Positions 11,105-20,862 of a DNA stretch of 64,000 bases are shown one piece after another. Where the stretch lies: positions 69,048,053-69,112,052 of the forward strand of contig NC_029518.1 of NCBI RefSeq assembly GCF_001577835.2, given 5' to 3'. This DNA is from Coturnix japonica (Eukaryota; Chordata; Aves; Galliformes; Phasianidae). Position 1 is the stretch's first letter; every line of letters begins with the position of its first letter. A program made the position numbers and the translations under genes. The notes beneath the pieces were generated by a model. The model was not told the origin of the DNA. It saw only the letters and a list, made by a program, of their open reading frames with translations, and did not search any database.

Positions 11105-14100
11105 TACACTGCTCAGCCGCAGAGCACAAGTATGGGCTCAGAGCGTTGCTGTGGTGGGGCCTTATGCCTTCTGCTGCTCTCAGCTGCTCCCTATAGGATA
11201 CCCCTGTGAAATGTCCCCACGAGCCACCAGAGGGAGCTCCGCTGCTCCTCACCAAGACCCACAGCACTCAGTGGCGAGGATGTGAACCTGCATACGCATA
11301 AACATACCTAAAACAGTATGCATATGCTACTAGGACATCTGCCACAGTTTCTCCATCTGTTAAAGTAAAGGAATCAGTAGCACTCTTCTATATTCCTCTT
11401 TCTCTCCGTTGCTCTATCAGCTTCCTACTCCTTCAGTTCTTACTTTGGCTGGGAAAGCCCTGCTCTTTGCCCTGCTGAGGGCTCAGCCCATGTAACCATC
11501 TCAGTCGTGTCAGAATTAAGCAAAGTCATTCCTGAAGAAAACCGTGACTAAACTGGCATTTGGGTCAAGTTGGCAAGACAGGCTCAAAATGACTTTTCCC
11601 TACACATACCCTGTCCTCACAGCGTTTGAAAAGTAGGACATGTTTGTATTAAAGAGTATACTGAAATGCAGCAGCTTGGAGGAGTGCAAGTAGTCAGTAA
11701 CTGTATTGGTACAGGTTGGCTCTTCAGCATTACTAGAGAGGGAAGAAATAAAACCAGGCTCTCTCTTCCATACAGAAGTTTCAGTTTCATTTCAGCAGTA
11801 TGACAGCAGGGTGTCCTGCCACGTGGTACCTCTGAGGGCCTTCCTTATGGCCATGCGTGATGGGAAAACCCCTTTGTGCAGGAAGACTGCCTTCTCCAGG
11901 CACTCTGAAACACCAACATTGACAAAGAATCGGGAATGAGTCACCAGATTGCAGAGCACGGTGACTAAGTGACCCAGAACTGATCCCTCCCAGCACCCCA
12001 GCACTTCCTTAGGGTGGAAATCTCTGATCGTGCTGCTTGTTCATTCCTGTGTACCCAGCTGTGTCCCTCCAAAGCTTCGACCTTTGTCCCTCCCAAACAG
12101 GATGGCAGTCACCAGCTACACCTTTGAAAAGCAGTGAAAATAATAAGTCATGAAACTAGTAATTTAATTCTGCTCAAGCAAAGATAGTTGGTCACTCTTA
12201 ACTGTGCAGACAGGATGAAGTGACGCTGTTTGCTTTCCATAAGTTCACTTATATATAGTACGAAATCATACAAAAGCTTTTGAATTTGATCTCCAATACT
12301 ATCAATTTGAAATTCTACCCTGCAGGTTCCATATTAAAGCCTTTAGGATATTTATTCTCATTTATGCAGAGAAAACATAGTTTCAGTACAGCAGTGAAAA
12401 GGATGTTGGAGATATTTTTAAATCCATATGGATGGATGTGTGGTAGAAAAGCAGCAGAATTCATTACAAGAGAAGAGTTTCATTCAGTGAGGGAAGAAAG
12501 GCTATTACACGGCATGAATGAGGACTATGGATGGGGACTACAGGCGCTGAAGAAATAGGCAGCACAGGAAGATGATACAAATGGTACAGAGCAGTACTGC
12601 TGGAGTAAACAGACATCTACATCTACATCTGAGTGAACAGACGTTCCTGGAACGTCTTCCCATGAGCACACAGGCCAAGTCAGGGCCCTCAGACTTCCTG
12701 ATCTCTGTGAAAATAATTCCTACACTATAATTTAAAATGCATATATTTATTTATTTGTAGACGAATCCCCCAGTATCTGCCTGGCCTGGCTTGTTAGAAT
12801 GTTTCTAGTCCTCCAGAGTATCAAATGGAGCATGTTACATTTACTGAGACTGTGCTACATGCTTGCCTGATCAAGCCATACCTTTTTGATGGGACAGATC
12901 TCAAGAGGATTACCGCATCTTGTACAAAATCTTTTTTCTTTAGAAACCTATATTCTTTGTCAGAGGAAATGCAGCCTGAACGTAACAGGTAAATGTGGTG
13001 CTCTCTCAAGTTGATTTTTTCAGGCAAATAAATTATACATACAAACATCTGTGGCTAAGTGAGGGAAACCGAGAATGGTGAAATGTGGGAAACAGAAAGA
13101 AATACAAGGAACAAAAAACTACCAGCTGTAGTGAAGACCAAAGAAAAGAGTCAGGGAAAGTCATGGGAAGGCTGAAGGTCTGGTGTTAGAGACTGGGTGC
13201 CTCAATCTTCACCCTGTCCTCCTCTACTAAGATCCTCTCTCTTGGGAAAGAATGGGCCTCTTTCAGGTTCCCAGGATCAACTGAGACTCTAAGGATGGCT
13301 CAGATGTAAAGTCAAGAAATGATGAGGATGCTGTGCAGGTAAAGGCAACAGAAGGGCAGCAGCCAACAGGCAGAAACTTTTGACTTGACATCAGTCTTCC
13401 ACTGGTGGCTGTGGGAAGAGAACACAGAGGATAAGCTGGAAATGACAGTGGTGTGTGTGGATTAGATACTGTATAGAAGTGTCAAAAATAGGAGAAAACA
13501 AAAGTAATCTTCCAAGTGCACACTACTGAAACTGTCATGTAACGCAACTCTCCACCATACAGACCACAAACACAGCCCATTTTATCTCACCAGCCCTATC
13601 GCTGACTACATGTCCAACATCTCAAAGCAGAGTATTACATTCACTGCATTGTAACACACTACACACACAGTGGGGTAAGAGAGACTTGCATATCACACAG
13701 CAACCAGGCAGCCTAGCAAAAAACCCTGAGTCGAGCCTCAGACGCTGCTTCTACTCCTGGCTTAGTGAACCGAGTGAGCTTCAGCAAAACATTCACCTTC
13801 TTACAACAGCTTTTCCATCTGTAAAGCATGAAGGCAGCTGTCACCCACACAGATACTTCATCTGTAAACTCGTACGATAGTGCAGTAGTCTAAATATCTG
13901 ACTCATCTCTTTCTGTTAAAATAACTAGAAAATCAAAACTGCAATATAAACCAAAAAAAGCCACACTCTTTCCCTCAAGTCATAATAAAAAATAAGAAAA
14001 GTTGTATGTGAAGTCTTGCACTGTTCTAGACCGATTAGTCAAGTGATCCTATACTGAACAGTGGAGTCCTTGTCTCTTGAAGCCAGAAGCCAAAATACCA

Positions 14101-16364
14101 CAAACACGTGCTGCTTTTCCAGGTAGCACGGAATGTGGTGTGAGATGGCTGCCAAGGAACGTGGCATCCCAAGTCAACGGCTTCTCTGACCACTTCTAAA
14201 ACTAGTCTAAAAAACCATGGAAAACTGGGAGCAATACGTCTCTATAGCAGAGCATCCTGTGATATTGAAATGGTGTTGGCCATTAAGAACACCACTCTTA
14301 GATGCAGTGACTAGTTATGAATAAGACGTACAGATCAGGCAGTCAGTCACAAGACCTGTCAGCTGATGTTGCCTTGCACAGAACTGGTAGCAAATTGCAT
14401 TCCACTTCAGTCAGATGTCCAGCACTGCAGTAACATAAGATACCTCTGGAGGTAATTTTTTCTCACTGTACCTTTCAATCCCATGCAATTCAATGGCAAC
14501 AACTATGTAGATTCTTTCTTACCTCCTGGTTGACCTTGTTTGTCTGGGTGTTACTTCTCATGAGTTATTTTTTCCTTATCACTTCTAGCACAGGGGAAAA
14601 AAAAGCATCAGCACTTTCCCTACTGCTTACATTGAAAGAATGCTTAGAGTTTGGACGCAGCCCATCCATTTACTACTGCATCGACTCCTGAAACCATCAG
14701 TTGGTATTCACAATGTGCTAACATGCAATTTCTGAGTAATTCGATGCTAGAAATGCAACTTGCATAAGCTTCATGCTATAGGGATGTGAATCGGCTGGAG
14801 CAGGCTACTTTAGACAAGAGTGCACCTTTTTCTTTCTCATGTCAGCTGGCAACAAAGAACACAAGACTGAAGGAAAAAGAAAGCTTGTCTCTATATTAAT
14901 ATATATTAATGTGATTTTATCATCTCATGAGAAAGCAGGCATAGAAGAATGCTGACTTCAGGAATGCTACCTCTGCTAGGATGAGTTCACTCTGCACATT
15001 AATATCTGAGGTGTTTATTTTTCCCTTTTGCTTCAAATTCAGCTGAATTCCTGACCTTCCTCTCCTAGCTCTATAACATTCAAAACGAAGTTAACAGCTT
15101 CTATGCAGCTGATAACTTCAGTTAAGAACCCTTAATTAGGTAATGTATTTCTTCTTAATTGATAGATGCGCCTTTTGTTAATATTTTCCATCAAATCAAC
15201 AAGCTTATTAAAAATAGAGCATGATTCCTACTCAACATGACTCCTATTTTTCCACATAGGAAACGTTAAGATTTTACAGCATTCATCTCTTATTTGCTGA
15301 ACTCTTCTATAGGCTACATAAGGATTTAGCAGGCTCTTTGAAGGGGTACTAGTGTACCAGTGTCAGTCCACTGACCAGGATTCAATCCAAAGCCCTGAAG
15401 AACAAGATTTAAACATGAAGTGTCAGATCATAACAGGACCATCAATAACAGGGCAGTAGTCAGCTCAGAAAGTTTTGCACTGTGTAATGAGTAAACGGTG
15501 AGGTAAAAGATGAATAAAAAAGGATAACATTGTTATCTTACCCTCGTTATCTTTATGACCCAACAAAGTACGAGACATTTTCTAGGGTTCAAAAGTCTCT
15601 TTCAACAGCTCTAAAGAACCTTCTGAGGAGATGAGAACTAATGTCACTTGTTTTTAAACAAGTTACATAATCCTCAGAGGTATGACAGCAAACCAAGGCA
15701 GGAACAGAGGTGCGTTATAGTGGCAAGTCTCATGTAGGATCAGAGTTACCATTTAGACTAAATAATCTGATGTCAGCTCCGAAGGGCAGGGAGGAAAAGA
15801 GGCTGATAGCAACAGAGGTAATAAGCAGGGAAAAAATGGTTGCTGTATTTTAATTAACGCCCACCCATGTCTTCTGGAGCTGGATCTTGTCAAGCTAGTT
15901 ATCAAGATCCAGTAAGATCACGAGTTCAGCTGACAAAATTAAACACTAGTAAAAGCTATGGGGAGTTCTTAAAGGCATCTGCCTTCACACTCAGTGGCAT
16001 GAAGCAAATAGAAGTATTTGGGGGCATTCATTTGTGTACAAACTTCTGGTTCAGAGCACAGTACTTATATAGCTTCATAGTATTACAATGATTATTCTTT
16101 CAAATATCTCATTAGTGCCTATAAGGAAAGCAAAGATGTTCTCTGATACTTTTCAAGCAGTGGAGTTTGGAACCAGCTGTTAATTACCATCACCAGTTGA
16201 TACAAGGTCTACAATGTGAGCGCACACACCAGAACCAGCAATACTTAACACAAATACAGCTGAACGCTGGTTCTCTACTGAGCGTGCTAAGAAAGGAAAC
16301 ACTTAGGACCCTACTGGTTGTTTTCCACTTACATAACCTAACCTTCCTCATAAGCTAATGCCCA
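11105..16364. other. Intergenic, no gene seen
   Basis: More than 5 kb of AT-rich sequence without a supported gene. The longest frames are under 95 codons and have no recognisable similarity. No CR1 tail or tandem repeat of note was found. In mammals the neighbours beyond PNRC1 are SRSF12 and PM20D2, but I find no RNA-recognition-motif exon here, so those genes, if syntenic, lie further left. Confidence 0.5.
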
Positions 16365-16549
16365 GAGATCACAGTATCACAGCCTCATGTGGGTTGGAAG
16401 GGACCTTAGAGATCATCGAGTCCAACCCCTGGGATTTGAGCCCTGTGTAGCAGAGCGGCACTTCTACCACTTGTGCCACAGGGGGGATTCAAACCCAGGC
16501 CTCCAGTGTTTGCAAAGCGGCCCTTCTACCACTGTGCCACTGGGGCAGG
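16365..16549 (-). mobile_element. Dimeric tRNA-derived SINE with CR1-type tail
   Basis: Read on the minus strand, two tRNA-like units stand in tandem. The first has an A box TGGCACAGTGG (16529-16539) and a B box GGTTTGAATCC (16485-16495). The second has TGGCACAAGTGG (16467-16478) and GGGCTCAAATCCC (16431-16443). They are followed by a CR1-like tail, 'ttggactcgatgatctct', then 'ggtcccttccaaccc', ending in 'gatactgtgatc' repeats. RNA polymerase III boxes plus a CR1 3' end are what is expected of a SINE mobilised by CR1, as known for TguSINE1-type elements in birds. The exact family name is not certain. Confidence 0.8.
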
Positions 16550-16712
16550 TTCTGTGAGCTATTGGATCTCTTCGCTACTTGGATAACTAAAGAATGACAA
16601 GGACAAAAGAAATATCAGTTACACATACAAAAAAGCAGCAACTTCAGTTCAAACACTTGAAGACACACACACAAGAAAAACAGAGACGTGACCTTAGGGG
16701 AGGCCAAATTGT

Positions 16713-16718
16713 TTTATT
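16713..16718 (-). terminator. PNRC1: Poly(A) signal AATAAA of PNRC1
   Basis: The minus strand reads AATAAA here, about 715 bp downstream of the PNRC1 stop codon. Cleavage would fall roughly 10-30 bp further on, near 16690. It is the first canonical hexamer in a convincing position, though closer AT-rich variants cannot be excluded. Confidence 0.6.
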
Positions 16719-17432
16719 TAATTTTTTTAGTGACCAATTAAATTGATGGCAGGAAGCTCTGCTCTTTTCTTTTTTGTTCTCTTAAAAGAAATCAGCAGTG
16801 CTCAACGTGATGGCTTGGAATTCTACTCAAATTCCAGTTAATTTTGTTACAAACAGATAAACAGGAATTCCAGATACTGTTTTTTCTTTTTTTTTCCAGA
16901 GCAGAAAATTCACATTTGTAAGAAAATTCCATGTTTGTACTTGATTGGGACACAGAACATAGAACTATTGTCAGCAGTGCATGAATAAACCATTCACATT
17001 TGATCTGGAACCTTAACGTCAGCAAGCTGTACTCTCCGTTCAGAATATTCATTTACCTTGTGCAAATCAAGTCAAGTCTTCATGTGTCAAGCACACACGT
17101 AAAACTGTCCATGTTGTGTATATATATATACAAGACATCTACCACTCAGGCAGTGCAAAATACATCCTTTCATAACAAAACTAAAATGTACCTCTCAAAG
17201 TATCAACAAGAATATACACATAATACATGATGTACACTATTTACACAACCATAAAAAATATAATACAAGGAATTCTGTATGCGAGTATAAGACTTGACAG
17301 TCTTTCGTTTGTGGGTTGTTTTTTTTTTTTTAATTTTTTTTTTTAGTTTTTTTTTTGTTTGTTTGTTTGCAACAAGGCATGTGTAAGTTTCCTCGGATGG
17401 AGTTTTGCTTCATATTCAGAAGAGCTCGGAAA

Positions 17433-17873
17433 CTACACCTGAACTTTGAGGAGAGTTTTCAGATGGACAGCCATCAACTCCCTGTTTTGGTCAGACAGCT
17501 CAGCTGTGCCCCCCACCCAGTGGCTGGGGGGCTTTGGAAGGACACTAGGGGATGGCGGGTCACTGAATTTTGCCCCGGCATAGTTTTCTTTTTGGTTCGC
17601 ATCTGTGAGGGTGACGGGTTTCTTGGACTTGGCATTTCTGAAGTTCTCTGTGTTTTTAAGTGGCTTTTTCTCCTGCTTCTGAACGTTTTCCGGCGGGACC
17701 GAATCTTGCCAAAAGTTCTCAATCTTTTTCGCCGAGGCAATCTTTGTCATTGGCGTGTTACATTTACCCTTCTGCCTGTTCATCTTTGGCTGTTCACACA
17801 GATGTAAACCGTGAACGGGCTGGCCGTGGGGAGTGGCAGCCTTCTCAGTCTTTCCCATCTTGTTCTTCAAGAA
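17433..17873 (-). CDS. PNRC1: PNRC1 coding exon 2 (C-terminal half)
   Basis: This exon encodes residues 132-277 and the stop of proline-rich nuclear receptor coactivator 1. The frame opens at the acceptor with FLKNKMGK, corresponding to the LKSKMGK of human PNRC1. Visible motifs are the SH3-binding proline segment [16 protein letters not shown] (residues about 235-250) and the nuclear-receptor box LKTLL (about 269-273) four residues from the C-terminus. Both are hallmarks of PNRC1/PNRC2. The proline segment is known in the family to mediate nuclear-receptor binding, and in PNRC2 and PNRC1 to contact the decapping activator DCP1A. The protein acts in the nucleus and nucleolus. The acceptor choice is supported by the in-frame join GAG/TTC. 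Confidence 0.95.
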   Translation of the reverse strand, partial: FLKNKMGKTEKAATPHGQPVHGLHLCEQPKMNRQKGKCNTPMTKIASAKKIENFWQDSVPPENVQKQEKKPLKNTENFRNAKSKKPVTLTDANQKENYAGAKFSDPPSPSVLPKPPSHWVGGTAELSDQNRELMAVHLKTLLKVQV

Positions 17874-18010
17874 CTGAAGAGACAAAGAATTCGCGTCAGC
17901 ACACGATCCCTCTCTGGATTCCAGAGGCGCCCGTGGCAACGAGCCTGGAAGGGCCAGGCTTCCCCGCGTCTTTACAACGGGTCCGTCACTAAGCGCCCCC
18001 TCGGACCCCT

Positions 18011-18118
18011 CACAGTCTGGTGCGGGTTGGAAGGGACCTCAGAGATCATCGAGTCCAACCCCCGGGGTTCGAGCCCTGTGTAGCAGAGCGGCACTTCTAC
18101 CACTTGCTCCACAGGGGG
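18011..18118 (-). mobile_element. tRNA-derived SINE, monomeric copy in PNRC1 intron
   Basis: Same family as the copy at 16365-16549, but with one tRNA unit only. On the minus strand the A-box region is TGGAGCAAGTGG (18100-18111) and the B-box region GGGCTCGAACCCC (18064-18076), followed by 'ttggactcgatgatctct' and 'ggtcccttccaacccgca'. It lies inside the GC-rich first intron of PNRC1 in the same orientation as the gene. Its B box retains the CG dinucleotide, which suggests protection from methylation or a younger age than the dimer. Confidence 0.8.
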
Positions 18119-18459
18119 CTTCACCTCCCGCCCCGCCCGCCATGTGGCGCTGCGCGCCCCGCACGTCCCGCCTCCGCGCGCAGGGGCAGCTGGCGCGCTG
18201 CCAGCAGGCTAAATCCGGCTGTTGCTGGGCGCAACGGCGGCCTCCTATTGGTGGAGGAAAGCAGCCAATCGCCGGCCGCGATTCCACTCGTCCCCCCCCC
18301 CCCTTCTCCCCGCACACAACGAACGTAACGGAAACTCAGTTCCCCCGCCCCTCACACAGCGCAGGGGAGGGGGGTGTGCCGCCCCCTGCCCCGCACCCCA
18401 ACCGAGCAGGGAACGAAGCGCTTTGATTAAAGTCCCAAAGTCTCCGAGCCCCTTCTTAC

Positions 18460-18852
18460 CTCCTTCCTGAGGGCGGGTCTGGAGGGGGTGGGTGCGAGGG
18501 ACTCCTCGGCGGGGGTCGGCACGAAGCCGGGAGCGGTGGAGATATCCGAGGCGACGGGAGCGCCCAGCGCCGTCCTCCTGGCCAGCCCGGCGCGGTGCTG
18601 CTGGAACTGCTGGTAGCGGCTGGGCAGGAGCCCCGCGGGGCACGGCCGGATCTTGCCCTTCCTCCTCCTCACCCTCTTGAGCGCGGGCCGCGCGCCGCCC
18701 CCCGGCCCCGTTGTGCAGCAGCCGGGCTGGTTCTCACAGTTGTCGTCCCCCCGCCTGAGGTGCTGCAGGAGCGTCGAGGGCAGCCGACGGGGGTCTTCGG
18801 TGCCCGCCGAGATCCGGGTCAGGAAGGGCGGCGGCGCCGTGCTGGTAACCAT
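18460..18852 (-). CDS. PNRC1: PNRC1 coding exon 1 (N-terminal half)
   Basis: This exon encodes 131 residues starting MVTSTAPPPF, which aligns with the internal MVTTAPPPLPRI of human PNRC1; the extra upstream residues of the long human form are not evident here. A basic cluster KRVRRRKGK (residues 59-67) is a likely nuclear/nucleolar localisation signal. It is followed by AGLLPSRYQQFQQHR, matching human AGQLPSRFHQYQQHR. The exon ends LRKE, then the donor GTAAGA. Total protein length is 277 residues against 327 in human, the difference lying in the low-complexity proline/alanine N-terminal half. It shares its promoter with the divergent BORCS6 gene. PNRC1 is known as a stress-responsive, tumour-suppressive coactivator. 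Confidence 0.93.
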
Positions 18853-19453
18853 GGTGGGACGTGGGTACCCAGAGCTGTGAACGGGAGAGGGGTCGAGCCC
18901 GGGTAGGGGACGAGCGGCTCGGGTCGCTGTGGGCTGTCGGCCCGGGCTTTGTGGGCTGAGATGGTGTCGCGGTGGGATCGGCCGCTAGGAGAACATGGCG
19001 GGGAGTGAGCCGAGCGGCCGGCGGCGCCCTGTGTTGTTACACGGGATGGACACGCCCTTTTCCGCCCTCCAGCCAATCGCCGCGCGAGAAAGGGGAGAGC
19101 GGCGCGCCTCTCCGCCGGGCTCCGCCAATCGCAGCCGACCGGCCGCGGCTCCGGTCCCGCCCCGACCAATCGGAAGCGACACAAACACTCGCGGCTCCGC
19201 CCGCTTCCGCAGGCCGCCCAATGGGAGCGGACACAAACAGCGGGCACGGCCCAGGCTCCGAGTCACGGGCTGGAAACGCCAAGCGAACGGACGGGGCGAG
19301 CGCTGCCCCTGCTGAGCGACAACAGCCAATCGGGAGCGGCGCTAACGGCGTCGGCCCCGCCCCCTCGAGCCGCTCAGCCAATCGGAAGCGACGTAAACAG
19401 GCGGCCAAGCGCCCCCCGACGGGGGTGGAGGCGCGTACCCGGCCGGGCCCGTC
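18853..19453. promoter_or_regulatory. Bidirectional PNRC1/BORCS6 CpG-island promoter with CCAAT array
   Basis: The 601 bp between the two divergent start codons are very GC- and CpG-rich and lack an obvious TATA box. Six plus-strand CCAAT boxes start at 19073, 19125, 19166, 19218, 19326 and 19378. Most intervals are 52 bp, one is 41 and one is 108 (about twice 54). The last four sit in a shared context like CCAATCGGAAGCGAC followed by an AAACA-type end, so the array looks like degenerate tandem units. CCAAT is the NF-Y site. NF-Y control of both genes is inferred, not shown. Confidence 0.8.
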
Positions 19454-20080
19454 ATGGCGGCGCGGCCTAGTGCCGCTGCGGGACCGCCGGGCGACGACGG
19501 AGCGAGCCGGGACCAGCGCAGCTTGGAGGCGCTGAGCCTGGCCGCCGCCGGAGGAGCGGTGTCAGGGCGATCCCTGCCCGACGGGCGGCAGCTGCCGGAG
19601 GGGCGGAGGGCGACGCTGGCGAGCGCCCTGGAGCTGGAGGGCACGGTGCTGCGCGAGGGGCGGCTCACGCAGTTCGTGGCCAACAACCTGGAGCGGAGGA
19701 TCCGGCTGAGCGGCGTCCCGCGGGCAGAGCAGCACTCGGCGGCGGCGGGAGGAGCCGGCTCCATCCCCGCCATCGACCCCGGGGCGCTGCAGGACGTGGT
19801 GGCGCTGGCCGGGCAGGTGGCGGCGCAGGTGGACGAGCTGCTGCGCAACGTGCACTGCGGGCTGCAGGCGCTCACGGCGCTCAGCGTCGGCTGCATCCAG
19901 ACGTACCGCGACGGCGTGGAGAGCCTGGGAGAGGCGGCCGACCTCAGCATCCGCGCCATGTACGCGCTGGTGGCGCGTTGCGAGGAGCTGGACCGCGCCA
20001 TGCAGCCCGTGCCCGCGCTGGCCAAGCGCATCCGAGACATGAAGGGCACGTTGGAGCGCCTCGAGGGGCTGTGCAAGTAG
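19454..20080 (+). CDS. BORCS6: BORCS6, BLOC-1-related complex subunit 6 (lyspersin)
   Basis: Single-exon frame of 208 residues. The C-terminal ~100 residues match the conserved BORCS6 domain: LQALTALSVG, IQTYRDGVESLGEAADLSI, MYALVARCEELDRAMQPV and the final LEGLCK correspond closely to human QTYRDAVDSLGEAVDMSI and LEALCK. BORCS6 is a subunit of BORC, which sits on the cytosolic face of lysosomes, recruits the small GTPase ARL8 and drives kinesin-dependent lysosome movement toward the cell periphery. The C-terminal part is predominantly helical with heptad-like leucines. The N-terminal 85 residues are Ala/Gly-rich and shorter than in human (357 residues in total), as often seen in GC-rich bird genes. 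The start ATG at 19454 has a good context (GTCATGG), and no alternative upstream ATG is in frame with the conserved domain. Confidence 0.93.
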   Translation: MAARPSAAAGPPGDDGASRDQRSLEALSLAAAGGAVSGRSLPDGRQLPEGRRATLASALELEGTVLREGRLTQFVANNLERRIRLSGVPRAEQHSAAAGGAGSIPAIDPGALQDVVALAGQVAAQVDELLRNVHCGLQALTALSVGCIQTYRDGVESLGEAADLSIRAMYALVARCEELDRAMQPVPALAKRIRDMKGTLERLEGLCK

Positions 20081-20181
20081 CGCTGCGCTCCGCATGGCCG
20101 CAGAGCTGAAGGCCGAGCCGACCCTAATCTGTCTTCGGAGGGAGAGCGCTCAGCTGAAGCGCTGCACGTCGCTTTAACTCC

Positions 20182-20187
20182 ATTAAA
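20182..20187 (+). terminator. BORCS6: Poly(A) signal ATTAAA of BORCS6
   Basis: ATTAAA about 100 bp after the BORCS6 stop codon. Further ATTAAA (about 20252) and AATAAA (about 20506) hexamers downstream could serve longer transcripts. The short 3' UTR is an inference from position. Confidence 0.55.
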
Positions 20188-20615
20188 GAATTTGGACTCC
20201 TGACGCCTTACGCTTTCTATTTATTGAGGGCTTGGAAAACTGACCGAGTTCCATTAAAAGCCACCGCTGGTGTTTCTGCCTGACCGACTTTGAAGTCGTT
20301 GTGAATAGTTTCTTTCATACGTGCTGCTTTGCAGCTGACTCGGTGCCAGATGGGTGGAACAGTCTCTTAGCGCTTGTTTTCTGTTGCAGCACGCGGCCGT
20401 AAGGTGATGGAAATGAGAGAATTCATGTAGCCAAACACACTTTGTTTTATCAAACCCGCGGAGCAGAACTGAGATTCAGCTAAGAAAAACCAAATGCAAA
20501 GTTCTAAATAAAGGCTTTCAGGTAAAAAATGCTTTGCGTTTGTTAGTGTCTGCAGTTTTCACGGAGTGGAAGTTGAAACAGTATCACTGTGAAATGCCTC
20601 TTTCATTGGAATCTC

Positions 20616-20862
20616 TGTAGGGGCTGGGGGAGGCCGCTGGAGATCATTGCATCCAACCCCTTGTTAAAGCAGGTTGCACAAAAGGTGTCCAGGTGGGTCT
20701 TGAATATCTCCAGAGCAGGGGACCCAACCCCCTCACTTGGCAGTCTGTTCCTGTGCTCCTTCACCCTCACACGTAAAGTTTTTCCTCATGTTGAGATCAT
20801 ACGTTCCAATTTGTGCCCGTTGCCCCTTGTCCTGTCTCTGCTCACCGCTGAAAAGAGATGAG
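20616..20862 (-). mobile_element. Old CR1 LINE fragment
   Basis: Diverged minus-orientation CR1. It reads 'gagatcattgcatccaaccc', then 'ggtgggtcttgaatatctcc' and 'ggcagtctgttcctgtgctc', and the minus strand matches the CR1 ORF2 C-terminus and 3' UTR. The tail octamers are missing or worn. Its divergence is clearly greater than that of the 27.1-kb copy. Confidence 0.75.

Larger units (their letters stand above)
16690..18900 (-). other. PNRC1: PNRC1 transcription unit (approximate limits)
   Basis: Minus-strand gene with two coding exons separated by a 586-bp intron (17874-18459). The intron shows GT (GTAAGA donor on the minus strand) and AG (CTTCAG acceptor). The 3' UTR is about 700 bp, runs from 17432 down past an A-rich tract (minus strand of the T-rich 17318-17358), and ends near the AATAAA at 16713-16718. 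The 5' end is not defined by the sequence; it lies in the CpG-rich stretch above 18852. The intron carries a SINE monomer and two inverted CCAAT/ATTGG boxes (18246-18250, 18265-18269), suggesting regulatory DNA within it. Confidence 0.85.

Noticed and set aside
18972-19535. 187-codon plus-strand frame over the bidirectional promoter
   Set aside because: It spans the CCAAT array and the BORCS6 start in another frame; it is a GC-rich shadow with no similarity.
19342-20076. 244-codon minus-strand frame antisense to BORCS6
   Set aside because: Shadow of the GC-rich BORCS6 coding sequence; Ser/Arg/Ala-rich with no domain.
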